Source: Chionis minor
Lineage: Eukaryota > Chordata > Aves > Charadriiformes > Chionididae
Length of the DNA stretch: 64,000 bases
NCBI GenBank assembly: GCA_013398295.1
Contig: VZSF01003481.1
Coordinates: 467,657 to 531,656, forward strand
Reading direction: 5' to 3'
Shown here: positions 51,926 to 64,000 of the stretch, in pieces
Layout of the letters: every line of letters starts with the position of its first letter
How positions within the stretch are numbered: position 1 is the first letter of the stretch
Translations under genes and position numbers: made by a program
The notes under the pieces: model-generated
Told to the model about the DNA's origin: nothing
The model's database searches: none
What the model saw: the letters and a program-made list of their open reading frames with translations, nothing else

Positions 51926-51970
51926 GTCTTAACATGTCGTAACAATGTTAAGACTGCAGGTCTTAACATT
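51926..51970. repeat. Three-arm inverted repeat
   Basis: GTCTTAACAT at 51926-51935, AATGTTAAGAC at 51944-51954 and GTCTTAACATT at 51960-51970 are alternating complementary arms. The second and third form a perfect 11-bp stem with a 5-base loop. The first can pair with the second instead. Confidence 0.88.
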
Positions 51971-53974
51971 GACTTCTGTGTGGTTTGGGTCGGGTCTTAA
52001 GATGGTGGCAGTGAAGCAGGAATCGTCACGGACTTCATGTAATATCTTCTGAAAAGCAAATGCTGTCTCTTCTAGATGAGGAACACCAAGGTGTCTGTCT
52101 CACTGTCAGAACAACTTGTCTCCATGAGCTGTTTGCGAACACATCAAAAATGACACAAGAATAACTGGTAATGATTCAGGATTTTGTAATATTTTTTTTC
52201 CCCCAGGCTCCTGGGTCATTACAAAGCAGACTGGGCCATACCGCCCCGCAGAGGAGGACTGGGCACATCTGGGTCTGCCCCGCGCTCGCTGGTGGGAGCA
52301 TCGCCCGCTCGGGGTGCGCCTGGGGAGCGGGGCAGCGGCTGCGGGAACGCAGCCTCACCGCGCTCCTGCCTTCCGCTTCCTGCGTTTCCCACCCACAGCC
52401 CAGCCCAGCCCCATTCCCTCGGCCGGCTGTGGCGCTCCACCGACCCTTTGCCGGGACAACGTGACCCCCAAAGCTGGAAACAGAGAACTATTCAGGGTTT
52501 TTTTTTTTCTCATTGCATTAGATACTGCTGTTTCCATAAGTTGAATCATGCCCAGAGAGAAGCCGAGGTCTGCCAGGCTGGGGCAGGGGGGCCATTGAAT
52601 CCTGCGGAGAGGCAAGGGGGAGCGAGGGAAACAGGTCTGCCTCTCCCCTTGGCTCCGCTCTATCATCAAGCTGTGCCTTTTGGGCGTAAAGGTGTGTGTT
52701 GCCATGCGATTTTTTTAAAGAATCAGCATCCCTTCCTTAATACAGTAGTGAGCATAAATATGCTTTTTTCTGCTGAAGTAGTGGGTGGGAGGGCACGTCC
52801 ACAGCACAAGAGGGGGCAGGGCCAACCTTTGTCCTGTAAACATTTCCCTGGGATTTTTTTTGCACAGGCAGGCATAAGGCATGTGTATACCTTACAGAAG
52901 GGATCCACTGGCCATTTGGGACACACCACCGTAAACTGACATGAACAGGGCTTCGTTTTGAACACGGTATTCGACGCAACACTGGTAGAACATTAAGGAA
53001 AACCAGCATTTACCATGCTTTAATATTAAAGTTGAGCTCTCAGAGATTATATTCACATTGCATCTACACAGTGGACATAACAAAATACGCATTTCTCACC
53101 CGTATTGCAATGAATCTCCAGTTTACCTGCAGCCCATGAACTGCAGTGGCACAGGCTTGGCTGAGCGTTGCGGCTGATGGATTGCTGTGCAAGGATGCTT
53201 CACGCTGGGGGCTGAGCCGCCCAGTGAGTCACTGGAGTAGAACGCACAGTGGAAAAGCTCATTTCCCCAGTTACTCAGAGGTAAAATATTTTTGGATCCA
53301 TGCCTGGTTTGTGCTAAGAATATTGAGGATGTTTCTGTTTTTCTGATAAAGTTCAGTGAAGAGAGAGAAAGAGATATCATTATTGCTGCAGTTAGCACTG
53401 AATTCTCTCAGCCTGCAGCTGAGTTTTCCTTTCCAAATCAGTTTGCACGGCTCTGTCTGAAACATGCCTTGAAACAGTATGGTCGGCTTCTGCATCAAAC
53501 ACAGAGCACTGCATTTACTCTTTCATCTTTGCTTTATATTTAATTCCCCGTAGCAAACTAGCATTGAGCCCTCATCTGAGACATGGACCGTAGGAAATCT
53601 ATAATTTTCCAAGCCTTGATAGAGTAATGAGAAGATGAAAAGTCATATGATAAAAAAAAAATATAAATTTTAAAGGATGCTTAGCTCAGTTAAAGCTAAC
53701 CGAGTTCTTCAAAATAATGAGTGGAATTAAAGCCATGTTTTTAATTAAAACCAAAGCAGTGGAAGGAGTGCCGTTTTCCTGTAGTGAAAATCTGAGGAGC
53801 TAAGAGTGAAATAGCGCTGGAGCTGGAAGTCAGCCGGTAAAGTGGGACACGTTCTGCTCCCAGGTGCCTGTGGACGGTCCTGAGCGGCCCTCCTAACATC
53901 TGGATGTGAGTGGCTGAGCGCAGAACTTGCTCTGTCAGCAGCAAACGCAGCAAAAACAGACAGCCAAAGAGAAG
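51971..53974. other. Intergenic DNA with a GC-rich exon-like patch
   Basis: A strong pyrimidine tract followed by CAG at about 52190-52207 precedes a CpG-rich stretch to about 52470. The 215-codon plus-strand ORF at 52292-52939 has no recognised motif. Confidence 0.45.
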
Positions 53975-54023
53975 GAATCATAGAATCACTTGGGTTGGAA
54001 GAGACCTTCAAGATCATCGAGTC
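53975..54023 (-). mobile_element. CR1 LINE, very short 3' end
   Basis: About 49 bp match the CR1 3' terminus exactly in pattern (AATCATAGAATCACTTGGGT then AAGAGACCTTCAAGATCATC). It is one of the shortest recognisable CR1 insertions. The sequence to its right does not continue as CR1. Confidence 0.88.
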
Positions 54024-57000
54024 ATTGATGAAGGTGAAGGACTGATCAGTTGTGTGCCTCTGAGTTCAGTAAGTCCATGTCCATCAGGGTGGGAAAAGGA
54101 TGGGTCATTCCCCACATCAGAGTGTTTGTTTCTCCATTTATTGAACCACAAAGTCTTCTAAACGTGCTATTTCCTGTGCCCGTTCTGTTTCTGAGGGGGT
54201 GGCTGCCTGGTTACAGAGGGCAGCGGGGTCATCTGAGCTGCGTATGGTTCTGATGGACCAAAAAAAGGCACCGCACTGAACATGATGAGGATTTCTGGCT
54301 GTTTCTGCTGGAGGGACCAATGCCACAACCTTTTGGCAGATGCTTTTAATGCACTAAAGCAGTGAGGGCTGGTAATCAAGTAATGGTAGGGAAAATCGGG
54401 TGATACGTCGAGCCAGGATGTATCTGACATCAGAAGGCATCTCATAACCCCTGCTGTCGGCGCCAAGCCTCAGTGGTGACAAAGAGAAACCTTTTCTCCC
54501 CTTTTCTCATGAAAGCTTCATGAGAGGCTTTCTCCCTCAAGCCCCTCATGTTTCCTCATATTCTCTTGTCAGTTGTTCCCCATGTCGCTTACTCTTTTTA
54601 CTTTCTGCGAGCAAAAGAAATGAGATGTATTTACTGCCTTTCCTCAAATCCCGCTGGGGCCATGGGGCACTTTCTCTGCACTCAGCTCGGGGTCTGCCAC
54701 CCTTTGCAGCTGGTGCTCGTGTGCTCACACCTGCATCAGACCATGCTAAACCGGGCCTTTGGAGGAATCTGTGGGAGTCCGGGGCGGATGTTAATGAGGA
54801 ACTCAAGCCAGCACTTATAACTAAGCGGACTCTTAACCACAGGTAATCAACCAGAAGCAGCAACGGAAGCACTTTAGAGGGAGGTTGTAAGTGTGTGCCT
54901 TGTCCCTTTTGGGGGCTGGGAAGTGTGTCTGTCAGAGCTGGGTCTCTGCAGATCCGCACAATGCCCCTGGATGGCACGTTTAGCGTGGCTCCTGCAGAGA
55001 GGCTCTCTCTGAGCTGCGGGCGCTCGGTGCCAGAAAGGCACCTGAACAGCTCGGTGCAGGTAAGGAAATGAGGGCTGCGGGCTTGTCACCTTGTACAAAA
55101 AGCCCTTGGACGGTGCTGAGTTGCCTTTGCTCCCTCCAGCAATTTTAAAAGACCCGCCCAATTAGACACCTAGCCTTGCCCTGAGCCGTGGGAGGAAAGG
55201 TCTGCCCCAAAGAAGAGACTATCGTAGCCACAGCCGAAGCAGTACGGCTTTTATTCCATCCTATCTCTGGATCTCATACAGGCAATTTCACTCTGGCATA
55301 CATAAGAAAAGCAACACCTGTTATTACGACACCTTGGAAATCATTGGCAAATAGCTCTTACAAACATCAAACACAGGAGAGATAAGCACCTGGATAAAAG
55401 GACAAATTGTGTGCCCTCAATACAGTGAAGCCAGCACCGAGGGAATTATATTTTCCTATAAGAAATCTGCAGGAAAACCTGCAGTTCCTGCAACAAGTGA
55501 GAGGAAGGGATGGAGAGTTACAAACCCCAAGTGCTCTCCTTTCCCAGCGGTGAGAGAACGAGTGGTGGGTTTGTTCCTCACAGACCGCCAAGCGTACGTC
55601 CCATTTCAAAAACTGTGAGTCCTGAATGGAAGTCCTGGGGTTTAGGTTGGTTGTTTAGCATTCAGTGTTCCTGTAAACCTCCTTTTTTCCCCAGGAGTTT
55701 CCTTTTGTATTATCTCTTCAGTGTGTCCAGGCTCCTTGTTCCTTGAACACGGGAATCCGAATGTCCTTGGTGTGAGACGGTATCCTCTGGGATGCCAGGC
55801 TCTGTCCTATGCTGCAGGGGGCTAAGCCCTATTCCTGCTAGGTGTCTCCAGGCTTCCCAGCCCTGGAAAAGAAAAAGTCTGAAATACTAGGAGCCCCCAG
55901 GAGCTGCAGATGCAAGAGTCCTGGGAGAGACTGTGTGGCTCAAGAAACCAGCAAGGAACGAGGCAAGTCCTGAAAAAATCTCTCTTGTTCCTCAGAAGTT
56001 CATTAAAAGCTGCTCTGCTGGTTCGAAGCATGGTGATTTTGATGAACTGGCGTTTTCTGGTGAAGAAAACCTGTTGTTTTGATGGAAAAGCTCCATCCAT
56101 GTGTTGCAGCCTGGGAGAACTGCAATGACCAGTGCCAGGCGGGCAAGTGAGCCGGGAGTCCCCATGCCCGGGGAGTGTGGTCGGGGTCCATGAGCTGCCT
56201 TCAAAAGAGGCCAGGACTGGAGAGGAGCAGGGTTACGGGTCGGCAGCTCCTTCTTCTCCTCTCCCGCAGCCGGCTGCGGGAAGGGCCTGGCCCTCCCCTT
56301 CTTTGCCTGTTGACGCAGTGGGGCTAACCGGGCTCGTGTGTCTCCAGAGCGGTTTCTAATTTGTTTATTGACGATGACAAAAGCCCATTTTTACTTCTGT
56401 CAGCAGAGTTGGCGTGGCTGTAAACGAGCAGGCTGCTTTGCCTCCTGCATTATCAGCAAAATGGCCAGCTAAGCACTAACTCCTGGACCCTTTTGTGGCT
56501 GATGCTCGGCACTGATGTATAGAGCAGAGCAGCAAAACAAGTTGCCTATTTACATTTTGCTATGTCGGCAGTGAGAAAAATGGGATTTTAACCACAAAAT
56601 CGTCCAAGTGCATAAACAGAGAATGTACGTGAATGCAGGTGGGTATGTGGTCCCAGCATGCAATTTCATGGAAGTCTATTTCTCATCATAAATGGCCTAA
56701 AATAACTGGTATTTTGGTAATGTCTAGCTATTTTGCCTCAATTCGTACTTTCTGAATAAATCTCATAAGGTGCAGATGGCTGTGGTAACAAGCTGATGGC
56801 CTTGGCGTGATTTGCATGTTGTTCCATCTAACAATACATATATGTAACGTATACATGTAACAATACAATCTAACAGCTTTAACTCAGAATATTGTAGGCA
56901 TAACGTTACAAAGGCAATATTAACTTGCGATAAGTACAAGGAGATCAATTTTAATTAGCTGCAGGGCCACACTTTCTCCACTGGAAACACCAGTTCTGCT

Positions 57001-60000
57001 GGCGCGTCCCTTTAACCTCCCCGCCTGGCACGGAGAGCCGGGACAGGACAGGGTGGAGTTACAGGCGGCACGGGGGGGACAGGAGAAATAAAAAAGTCTT
57101 AAGAATAAGACGTGCCAGAGACACAGCATGGAGCAGGCTGAAGCAAATAAACACGAGCCAACTCATGATAACAAATAAAACAGAGGGTATTTAAGGTCAC
57201 TTAGTGGCAGGGGGAAGTTTTATAACCAGTGTTTGATACATTTGTTCCTCTGCCGTTCTCTGGCCTCGTATACCTTTTACTTTTACCTCTCTCTCCGATA
57301 TCAGAGCCTATTCCATGCATGTTGCTTTGAAGTCCTTTTAAGACGCACTTTTTGCTTTTCTAGGGCACTTGAAAACTGGCCTGGATTTCAACAGAGGTTA
57401 TCAGGAGCAGAAATGGAAGGCTTTTCCTTTGGCTTCTGCCTCAAAATCATCCCCTCGTCAGCAAGCAATGGCAGAGTCTGGTATGAGGCTTATGGACGGG
57501 GTGGTCAGAGGAGATCACGGTCTTGTCTGCTTTGAGGAAGCCTGAGCATGGAAACCCAGCTGGCAGCACTGGAGTTGCTGCTGGAAAGGCAGCGTTTGGG
57601 CCAGAGCTTGTCCCTGTGCATGAGCAGGTTGCACGGACCGGGCTTGGCCCAGCGATCTCCAGGTGCTCGCCGGGTGTTTGATGGCAAAGAGGTGATACGA
57701 CAGTTTTTAAAGTATTTAGGGAGCTCAGAGTGTTTCAGCCACCATTCTCAGCCGGCATTCCCAACTCCCTGGGCTGCAGTGGCATCGCGCGAGTTCACCT
57801 GCCCCACCAATGCTTTCAAGCCTTCAGCCCAGGGATTTTTGGAAAACAACAGCAAACTTCTTCAGGAGGCATTTCTCCTGTGTTCCCAGATCTTTTTACC
57901 CTCAGCCCCTGCTATCCCAGGAGAAAAAACCAAAATCCTGTATCAGTCCGGGATGCAGAATTTACCTGGGACAAAGTTGGTCCCGTAGTCACTTTCCATC
58001 CAAGAAAAAGCCCACCTTTGTCCGACCTGACTTCTGCCCGCAGTTGAGCATGGGAGTTACCACACAGGACGGTGGTAGCCAGAGCTGCCTGGCAGCACCC
58101 ATTCCTGGTGGCAGCCCTGTCCCTGTGGAGAGACTGCAAGGCTGGCATCTGTCCCGCTGCAGGACGTGCGGGCAGGGGGACACTTGGTGTTTTGCAGTAC
58201 AGTGACAGGCAGGGCTGTATTGTTTGGGATAGGCAGGTGTGTAAGATGGGGAGATGTCCTTAGAGAAGATGGAGTGGACTTGTGGGCTTAGGAGGGAAGA
58301 GGGGTTTGGGACAACAGCCAAGCAGCCCCTAGTGACATGTCCAAGAGCCGCGTGCCATCTGCTCCTTGTCCTTGGGCGCTGGGCCGGCATGGCAGAGCCT
58401 CTCCGGCTCCTCTTCCTGCAGCGGTGAGGAGGAGTTTCCTGCTGAGCAGAGCTGGGCCTGACAGCAGAGCTGCTGCTGCGCAATGGGATTGATCCCAACA
58501 CGGCGCCTCGATGCCGAAAGGGCCGTTTCGGAGGTGGGTGGGCGGCGCAGGGGTGCGGGAGCGCTGCTGCGGCTGCGCTGAGAGCAGCAGCTGGAGAGAG
58601 GACGGGGTGCCAGAAAACACCCTTCCTCCCTCAGCCCCCACCGCTTACAGAAGTGAGTCTTTTTTCCAGCTGTTTTACATGCTTCCAAAGATGCCGGCTG
58701 CGGTGAAATCGCCCCTGCCAGCTCTCTGCTGCATTTCGGGAGTGCAGCCCCCTGACCCAGGAGCCAGCCTGACCTCAGCAGGGCTCCAGCCTTCCAAAAT
58801 CACTTCTCTGGAGCTGTATCTTGTTTAAACCTGCATGCTCAGGCTCAGGCACAAGGGGAATTATCAGCTGCATTGCTTTGTGCTTTGCCAGCGCCCTCCC
58901 ATTTTGCCTGCGATGGGCCGGTGCAGCCTTCCAGCAGAATTCACGGGCACAGCCGGCCACCCGGGGAGCGGGGCTGTGGCGAGCCCTGCACAAGCTCCTG
59001 CCACTGCCAGGGAAGGGCTTCACTGAGAGGCCCCCTTTTCTCTCCGTGTTACGAAAGAAATTTAAACTTTTCAAGCAGGTCACTGGCAAGACAATATTCT
59101 TAAGTCAATACCGCTCCAGGACTGAGCAAACAAGAGGGAGGTTGTTTAAAACATTGCTGTTCCAGGTTTGGCTCAAGTACAACCTTCATTCCGCGTATGT
59201 AAACCCAGAGAAAAATTGTGTTTGATTAACAGTGCAGTTGGTCGGGAGCATGCGTACCTTCACCGGCTCAGAAATTAACCCTAAACATAAATATTTTGGC
59301 AGCAAACTGAAAGAGCCTGGGCTATGAGGCAGCGAGGAGGAACAGACCACCGGTGGGGTTTCAGCACGTGCTTGATGGGTTTTTTTTGAGAAAAGCATTT
59401 ACAGGCACCAGCGTCACCGGCCAAAGCAAACACGGCGGTTTCCCCTTCCCTTTAGCTAAAATCAGACCTTGGCAACAGGGGAGACAGAGAGCTGCAGCAT
59501 TGCCGGACTTTGGACAGGGATGTGAGCTTTGGGGTGGCTTTGTGATGGCTCACAGCCTTCCTTTACACTCTTAAGCAATGTCTTGGGGCCGGGAGGGTCA
59601 CTGGACCCTCCTGGCTCTTGGACTAATGGTGACAAACACCCGGGGGCCGGGACAGCTTGCTTTCAAGCCGCCAGCATGGCCACCCCGCTGGGAACCATCC
59701 GGTCTGTTTGCGGAGGTGGTTTAGGGGAGGAAAGTGCCCTTTGGGGATACACAGACCTGCTGCTGGGAGCCTGGCAGGAAAGTGCTCGCCACTCCCCACC
59801 TTGCTGGTGGCGTAGCTGCTCCTGCCGGGACTTTGATTTGCGTGTGCCAGCCATTCCCAGTGCCCTTACTGGTCCCAGTTACCTCCCAGCAGGAGCCTGC
59901 AGGGAAGCAGGGGAGGGGGCAGTTCCCAAGGAGTCTCCGTGAGGGAAAAGGAGCTTTTCTCTCGCAGCAGGCAGCTCGTCCCGGGGGATCAGGCTTTGTC

Positions 60001-60714
60001 CCCAGCCATCCACAGTGTTTCTGACACTTCTCCTGGGAAAGTCCCGCAAGAGCAGGCCATCCGGAGCGAGGACCTGCTTTGGCCTGAGGCTGCGGGGGCA
60101 CATGCTGGGGGGCTGCCTGCGGTCCCGAGGGGTGGCTTGGGCTGAAGCCATGGGCTGGAGTGGAAGAGACAAGTCCTTGGGGCCTCTCCGGGCTGGGTTA
60201 TAGGCTCTTTGGTGACAAACCTACCCAGCAGGCTGGGCAGCGCTGTATTATTTGGATGCACATACCCTCTACTGGCTTCTGTTCTTAAATTAAAATGAAA
60301 TCTTCTCTCAATAAATACATGTTTCCTTAAGCTTTGCTTCAGAGTGCTTGTAACTAAGGAGATTTGGCCTGTTAAGGTGTCCCGTGGACAGGCGGCCGAG
60401 TTTCCCTGTTTCTTAGCAGGAGCTCCAGATGGTTTCACTGTTTATGAGGAGGGACCACAGATACACCAACTCCCCCTCAACCTGACATGCACACACTGTT
60501 TTACAACATCATGGGAGGCTTTTCACTCTGTACATGCAATTTCTGCTGGTTTCATCCTGAGCAAAAAATTTGGCCTAAATTGCTCTTGAAGCAGATGCTC
60601 CCCAATGTAACCGGCGTTCAGCAGAGAGGAGCTTGGCAGGACCAACTTGTTCAGAAAACCTTTCTTTCTCATGCAGGAGTAAACCCAGGTGTGGAGTCAT
60701 GAGTCAGAGTTGAA
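54024..60714. other. GC-richer intergenic DNA, no gene recognised
   Basis: Many overlapping short ORFs on both strands are explained by the higher GC content. A CpG-rich patch lies at about 58340-58585. No protein similarity was recognised. Confidence 0.5.
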
Positions 60715-60820
60715 GTGTGAGGCACTGGAACAGGTTCCCAGACAAATTGTGGATGCCCCATCATTGGAAGTGTTCACAGTCAGGTAGGACAGGGTTTTAG
60801 GCAACTCACTCTAGTGGAAG
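60715..60820 (+). mobile_element. CR1 LINE, left part of an interrupted copy
   Basis: This plus-oriented CR1 3' sequence contains GGCACTGGAACAGGTTCCCA and GTGGATGCCCCATCATTGGA, and ends at CTCTAGTGGAAG. It stops abruptly where another CR1 is inserted. The copy resumes at 61141. Confidence 0.88.
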
Positions 60821-61140
60821 ATCATAGAATCATAGAATCACATTGGTTGGAAGAGACCTTTAAGATCATTGTGTCCAACCATAAACCTACCGCTGCCAAA
60901 ACTACCCCTCAACCATGTCCCTCAGCACCACGTCTACCTGTCTGTTAAATACCTCCAGGGATGGTGATTCCACCACTGCCCTGGGCAGCCTGTTCCAATG
61001 CTTGACAACCCTTTTGGTGAAAATTTTTTTGCTAATATCCAATCTAAACCTCCCCTAAGGTCCATTGAGTCCATTTCACCTTGTCCTACCGCTTGTTACT
61101 TGGGAGAAGAGATCAACACCCACCTCTCTACAACCTCCTG
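60821..61140 (-). mobile_element. CR1 LINE inserted inside another CR1
   Basis: A minus-oriented CR1 of about 320 bp starts with its terminal repeats (ATCATAGAATCATAGAATCA) and ends, 5'-truncated, at CAACCTCCTG. Sequence on both sides belongs to one older plus-oriented CR1, so this is a nested insertion. Confidence 0.9.
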
Positions 61141-61223
61141 TGCCTGCTGATGGCAGGGGGGTTGGACATGATGATCCTTGAAGGTCCCTTCCAACCCAGA
61201 CCATTCTGTGGCTCTATGATTGC
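61141..61223 (+). mobile_element. CR1 LINE, right part of the interrupted copy
   Basis: The plus-oriented CR1 terminus resumes with GATGGCAGGGGGGTTGGACA and GAAGGTCCCTTCCAACCC, and ends in the terminal CTCTATGATTG. Together with 60715-60820 it makes one copy lacking only a few consensus bases at the junction. Confidence 0.9.
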
Positions 61224-61609
61224 TTACGAAATGGGAGGGTTGGTGGTTCACCAAAGGTCCCTTGTTCACTCTGGGGGTGACTGCAGAGACCCCAGGGCTC
61301 GCTGGGGAAGCACATCAGGCTGTCTTGGCTGGGCACATACTGGTAGCCAAGCATGTGGCCACACATCCAGGAGGGAGCCCAGGGATCAAACAGGAGTATC
61401 AGTGGGTCTAGTCTCCAGAATCCAGACCTGCAGCTGCCAGTCACGTATGCACCGTGGGTCTCCCGAACCTGTGTCACACAGAGAAAAGCTTGAAGATGGC
61501 AACATCCAGGACTGGGGGCACCTTTATCAAGAAATGCCGCATTTGCTGGGACAAGGGAATCTGTCTGGTGATTCTTGGGTAAGGTCTGAACACAAAACTG
61601 TGTGAGAAG

Positions 61610-62070
61610 GTGCCACCGCAGGGCAAGTGTCCCTGTCGCATCGCCTTTGGTTCCTTCGCTCTCGTCCCAGCTCAGCACATTTCAGGCGGGCAGCTTGCAG
61701 CCAGCCAGGGGTGGCGGCGGCGATATCGCGTGCTCGGCGTTCGCATCTACCACACGCGCCGCTCACGGCAAAGGGGCTGCAGAGAAGGAGCACACGAGAA
61801 GGCTCTGCCTTGAATTTCCTGCGCAACGCAAAAACCAGCCGAAAGAGCTGGTGGACCCGGGCTGACGCCACGCTTCGCTCCGGTGCCTCTGGGCCAGGCT
61901 GGCTCCATGTAAGTGCCGTCACGTGGATGGTGTTAGGGCTCGTTCCCAGCCGTGAGCCGGTTTCTAGGGGTGTTCATTGCCGAGCACGGGCACCCACAGA
62001 GCTGCTCTCCTCGCAGATGCCTGTCACACCGCCCTGCAGCTGAGGGACCCACAAGGGGTGTGAGAAGCAG
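61610..62070. promoter_or_regulatory. Possible small CpG island
   Basis: By eye I count close to 40 CpG dinucleotides in about 450 bases, near the number expected from base composition and far above the usual vertebrate depletion. The densest part is 61710-61770. No associated gene was recognised, although ORFs of over 130 codons exist on both strands. Confidence 0.4.
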
Positions 62071-64000
62071 CCGGGGTTTTGCACACCACAGCGTATACAC
62101 AGGCACAGAATGTGAGAACATCCCCCTCCTCTAATTACACATTGTTGTTTGCAGTAAAGTGTTTGCAGTAAACTAGCGGTGGCATGACGATGGCGGGGGG
62201 GGGTTTAATCTTCCCAGATTCTCCAATGGCTGCTTTCACCTGCTGCGCCCATTTCAGGCTCTCCCAGTTAAAGCAGCTGCAACCAGGCAGTGCTGGAGGG
62301 AAAAGGGGAAGCTGAGAAAGCTAAAAGCCTCAGGAAACAAAAGCCGTTCCCCAGAGGGGACCAACCCCTTTCTGTTCCTCAGTCTAGATACATTTTAAAT
62401 GCGTCTGCGACTGAAATGCATCCTTAAGAGTCCCAGCCTTTCCCTAGTAATGGTTGCTGAGGCTGCGGCGCTTCCCTGGATGGGGAATGGGGAGGGCTGG
62501 GCCGGAGGAGCCAAGCGGGCTGGGTGGCACCAGCAAGGCAGGCTCCCTTACCTCACTGTCCCTTCTGGCTTGACATCTGGTGAGTGTGGGCAATGAATAT
62601 TACCATTTCCAAGCAGCGCGTCGCTGAAGTATTGCTCTGCATTTATTCATATTGTCGGAAATAAGCCACTGGGGAGCGGCGCTAGCTCCAGACAGCAAAA
62701 GAGGTTGAAGAAATTGCGGTTTGCTCCCGGTATTGGGGGTGAGGAAGCAAAACCTCCCCTCTGACAGCAGCTGACCCTCCGTCACCCCAGCCCGCGTAGC
62801 TGCGGCTGCAAACCGGAGAGCATCGCCGTAGGGTCCTGCTCTTTCTGCTGCCAGACCAGATGGTCCTGATCCACAGGTCTCACATCCAGCTCTTTCCCGT
62901 CACAAACCCCTGGGACCTGTCACAGCGTCTCCAGCCTCCAAAGGAATTCAGTGTTTTGCCTTCCAAGCAGCATATTGCTGGGCTGCCCGCAAACTCAAAG
63001 GCAGGATGCCATCTAAGAGAAATAACCTGCACTAAGATCTCCATTAGTAAGGAATGAGAGCTACAGCTGCCTCTACAAAGTAGGCAGCCATATTCTCTCT
63101 CTTTTAATATTTTTTTTTCAGAACTGTAGTCATCTCTACATAGAGGAATTTGTCAGGCTTTGCCTCCGTCCCTGTGGAGAGGGACGTCTCCCTGTCCCTG
63201 TGGATTCGGGATGCTGCGAGGGAAGCATCTGCACTGAGCTTGCGTGCCCCGTGACGCCACCCAGCCCCGTGCAGCACTCCCGACAGAGAACACCGGCTGC
63301 GTGTCCGTCCCGGCGCGTGTCTGACCACGCGGTAATATTTTCCAGTGTTTGCGGAGGGAACTACTGCATGCAAGGTACAGATAAGCAACTTAGGTGTTGT
63401 TTTCAACAGTGAAGCTCAGATCTTTATACGCACACGCACACACACACAGAAAAAGAAAGAAAATGTTGAAAATGGGAATTGCAGCCTTTTCCTTCCCAGG
63501 AAGAAGTGCACTCTCTCTCTCTCTCAGACTGTGACACAAACAGAAACTGTTTGTTTCTGACCATATGCTTTTAGGGAGAAACAAACACCTGAGAGGTCCC
63601 TCTCCCAACATCACCTCTGCTCCGACCTTCCCGGATAAGGTAATAAATACTGAGCTTTCAGCACAGCTGTTATTAAACATAAAGATACCAGCATCACTCC
63701 CGCATCCCCTTGCCCAGATTTCCAGGGGAGGCTGGCTCTCTGCCGGCCTGGGTGAACCTGGAAGTGAAGAGGTGAGGAGAAGGGCTGTGCCCCGAAGCCA
63801 GCACCCGGATCCGTCCTCCGAGAGGCTGCGGAGGGAGGTGCTGGCCCCCTCGGTGCCCCAGCAGCTCCCGGCAGGTGGAAGGGGTTCAGGGAAAACTGTG
63901 GCACGTGGAAGAGCAAAATCCATTTGTCCCAGCTTGGCTGTCCCTGGAGGGGGGATCAGGTCAGGCTCCAGGAGATACCGCGCTGTTTGCTCGGGAGCGG
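62071..64000. other. Intergenic DNA to the window end
   Basis: GC-rich sequence with short ORFs and the microsatellites near 63430. The 177-codon minus-strand ORF at 63390-63923 crosses those microsatellites and has no recognised domain. Confidence 0.5.
63430..63530. repeat. Short CA and TC microsatellites
   Basis: A CA-rich run lies at about 63430-63449, an A-rich stretch follows, and a (TC)n run lies at about 63512-63526. Confidence 0.8.

Noticed and set aside
52292..52939. 215-codon plus-strand ORF
   Set aside because: Biased GC-rich composition, no domain, and overlapping frames on the other strand. A noncoding GC-rich segment explains it.
57548..58501. ORFs of 146 and 170 codons
   Set aside because: No recognised motif. 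Long frames on both strands reflect local GC content.
61081..61605. 174-codon plus-strand ORF
   Set aside because: It begins within antisense CR1 sequence and continues into unique DNA without any recognisable domain.
63390..63923. 177-codon minus-strand ORF
   Set aside because: It crosses CA and TC microsatellites and contains low-complexity residues. No conserved domain was seen.
1..64000. Possible bacterial-type system, CRISPR array or mobile operon
   Set aside because: CR1 elements, splice signals and PDP1 show vertebrate nuclear DNA. No regularly spaced repeats or operon-like gene runs are present.

Overview
The window reads as nuclear DNA from a bird. It carries one clearly recognisable protein-coding gene, many CR1-type LINE copies (the dominant avian retroposon), and no Alu, L1 or other mammalian SINE sequence that I could see. 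The gene is PDP1, the catalytic subunit of mitochondrial pyruvate dehydrogenase phosphatase, on the minus strand. Nothing looks bacterial or viral: there is no operon, CRISPR array, insertion sequence or recognisable provirus.

Layout. Positions 1 to about 32,300 are gene-poor intergenic DNA with CR1 fragments near 8.4, 11.1, 14.1, 17.9, 22.4 and 28.4 kb. They also hold a 115-bp imperfect hairpin (7930-8044), a 37-bp-period tandem duplication (13861-13929) and a diverged repeat pair about 935 bp apart (20245-20370 and 21178-21304). The probable PDP1 3' UTR lies at about 32,300-34,646. The main PDP1 coding exon is 34647-36298, followed upstream by a 3.24-kb intron (36299-39540). A short alternative first coding exon (39541-39571) sits at the edge of a CpG island, roughly 39.4-40.6 kb. 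The island contains a 449-bp assembly gap (39626-40074).

To the right of the island, on the opposite strand, an exon-like block (41194-41663) has a splice acceptor, a good start context, a small ORF and a poly(A) signal. It may be a divergent transcript. From about 44 kb onward the DNA becomes more GC-rich and again lacks recognisable genes. It holds an old CR1 (43.95 kb), a 94-bp tandem duplication (47631-47818), a long poly(A) tract, a three-arm inverted repeat (51926-51970), GC-rich patches (52.2, 58.3 and 61.6 kb) and a CR1 inserted into another CR1 (60715-61223).

Function. PDP1 removes phosphate from the E1-alpha subunit of pyruvate dehydrogenase in the mitochondrial matrix and so reactivates the complex. 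The two start sites give predicted proteins of 535 and 560 residues, the longer one using the upstream exon. As I recall, mammalian PDP1 lies between TMEM67 and CDH17 with large intergenic gaps. The absence of other exons here fits that arrangement but does not prove it.
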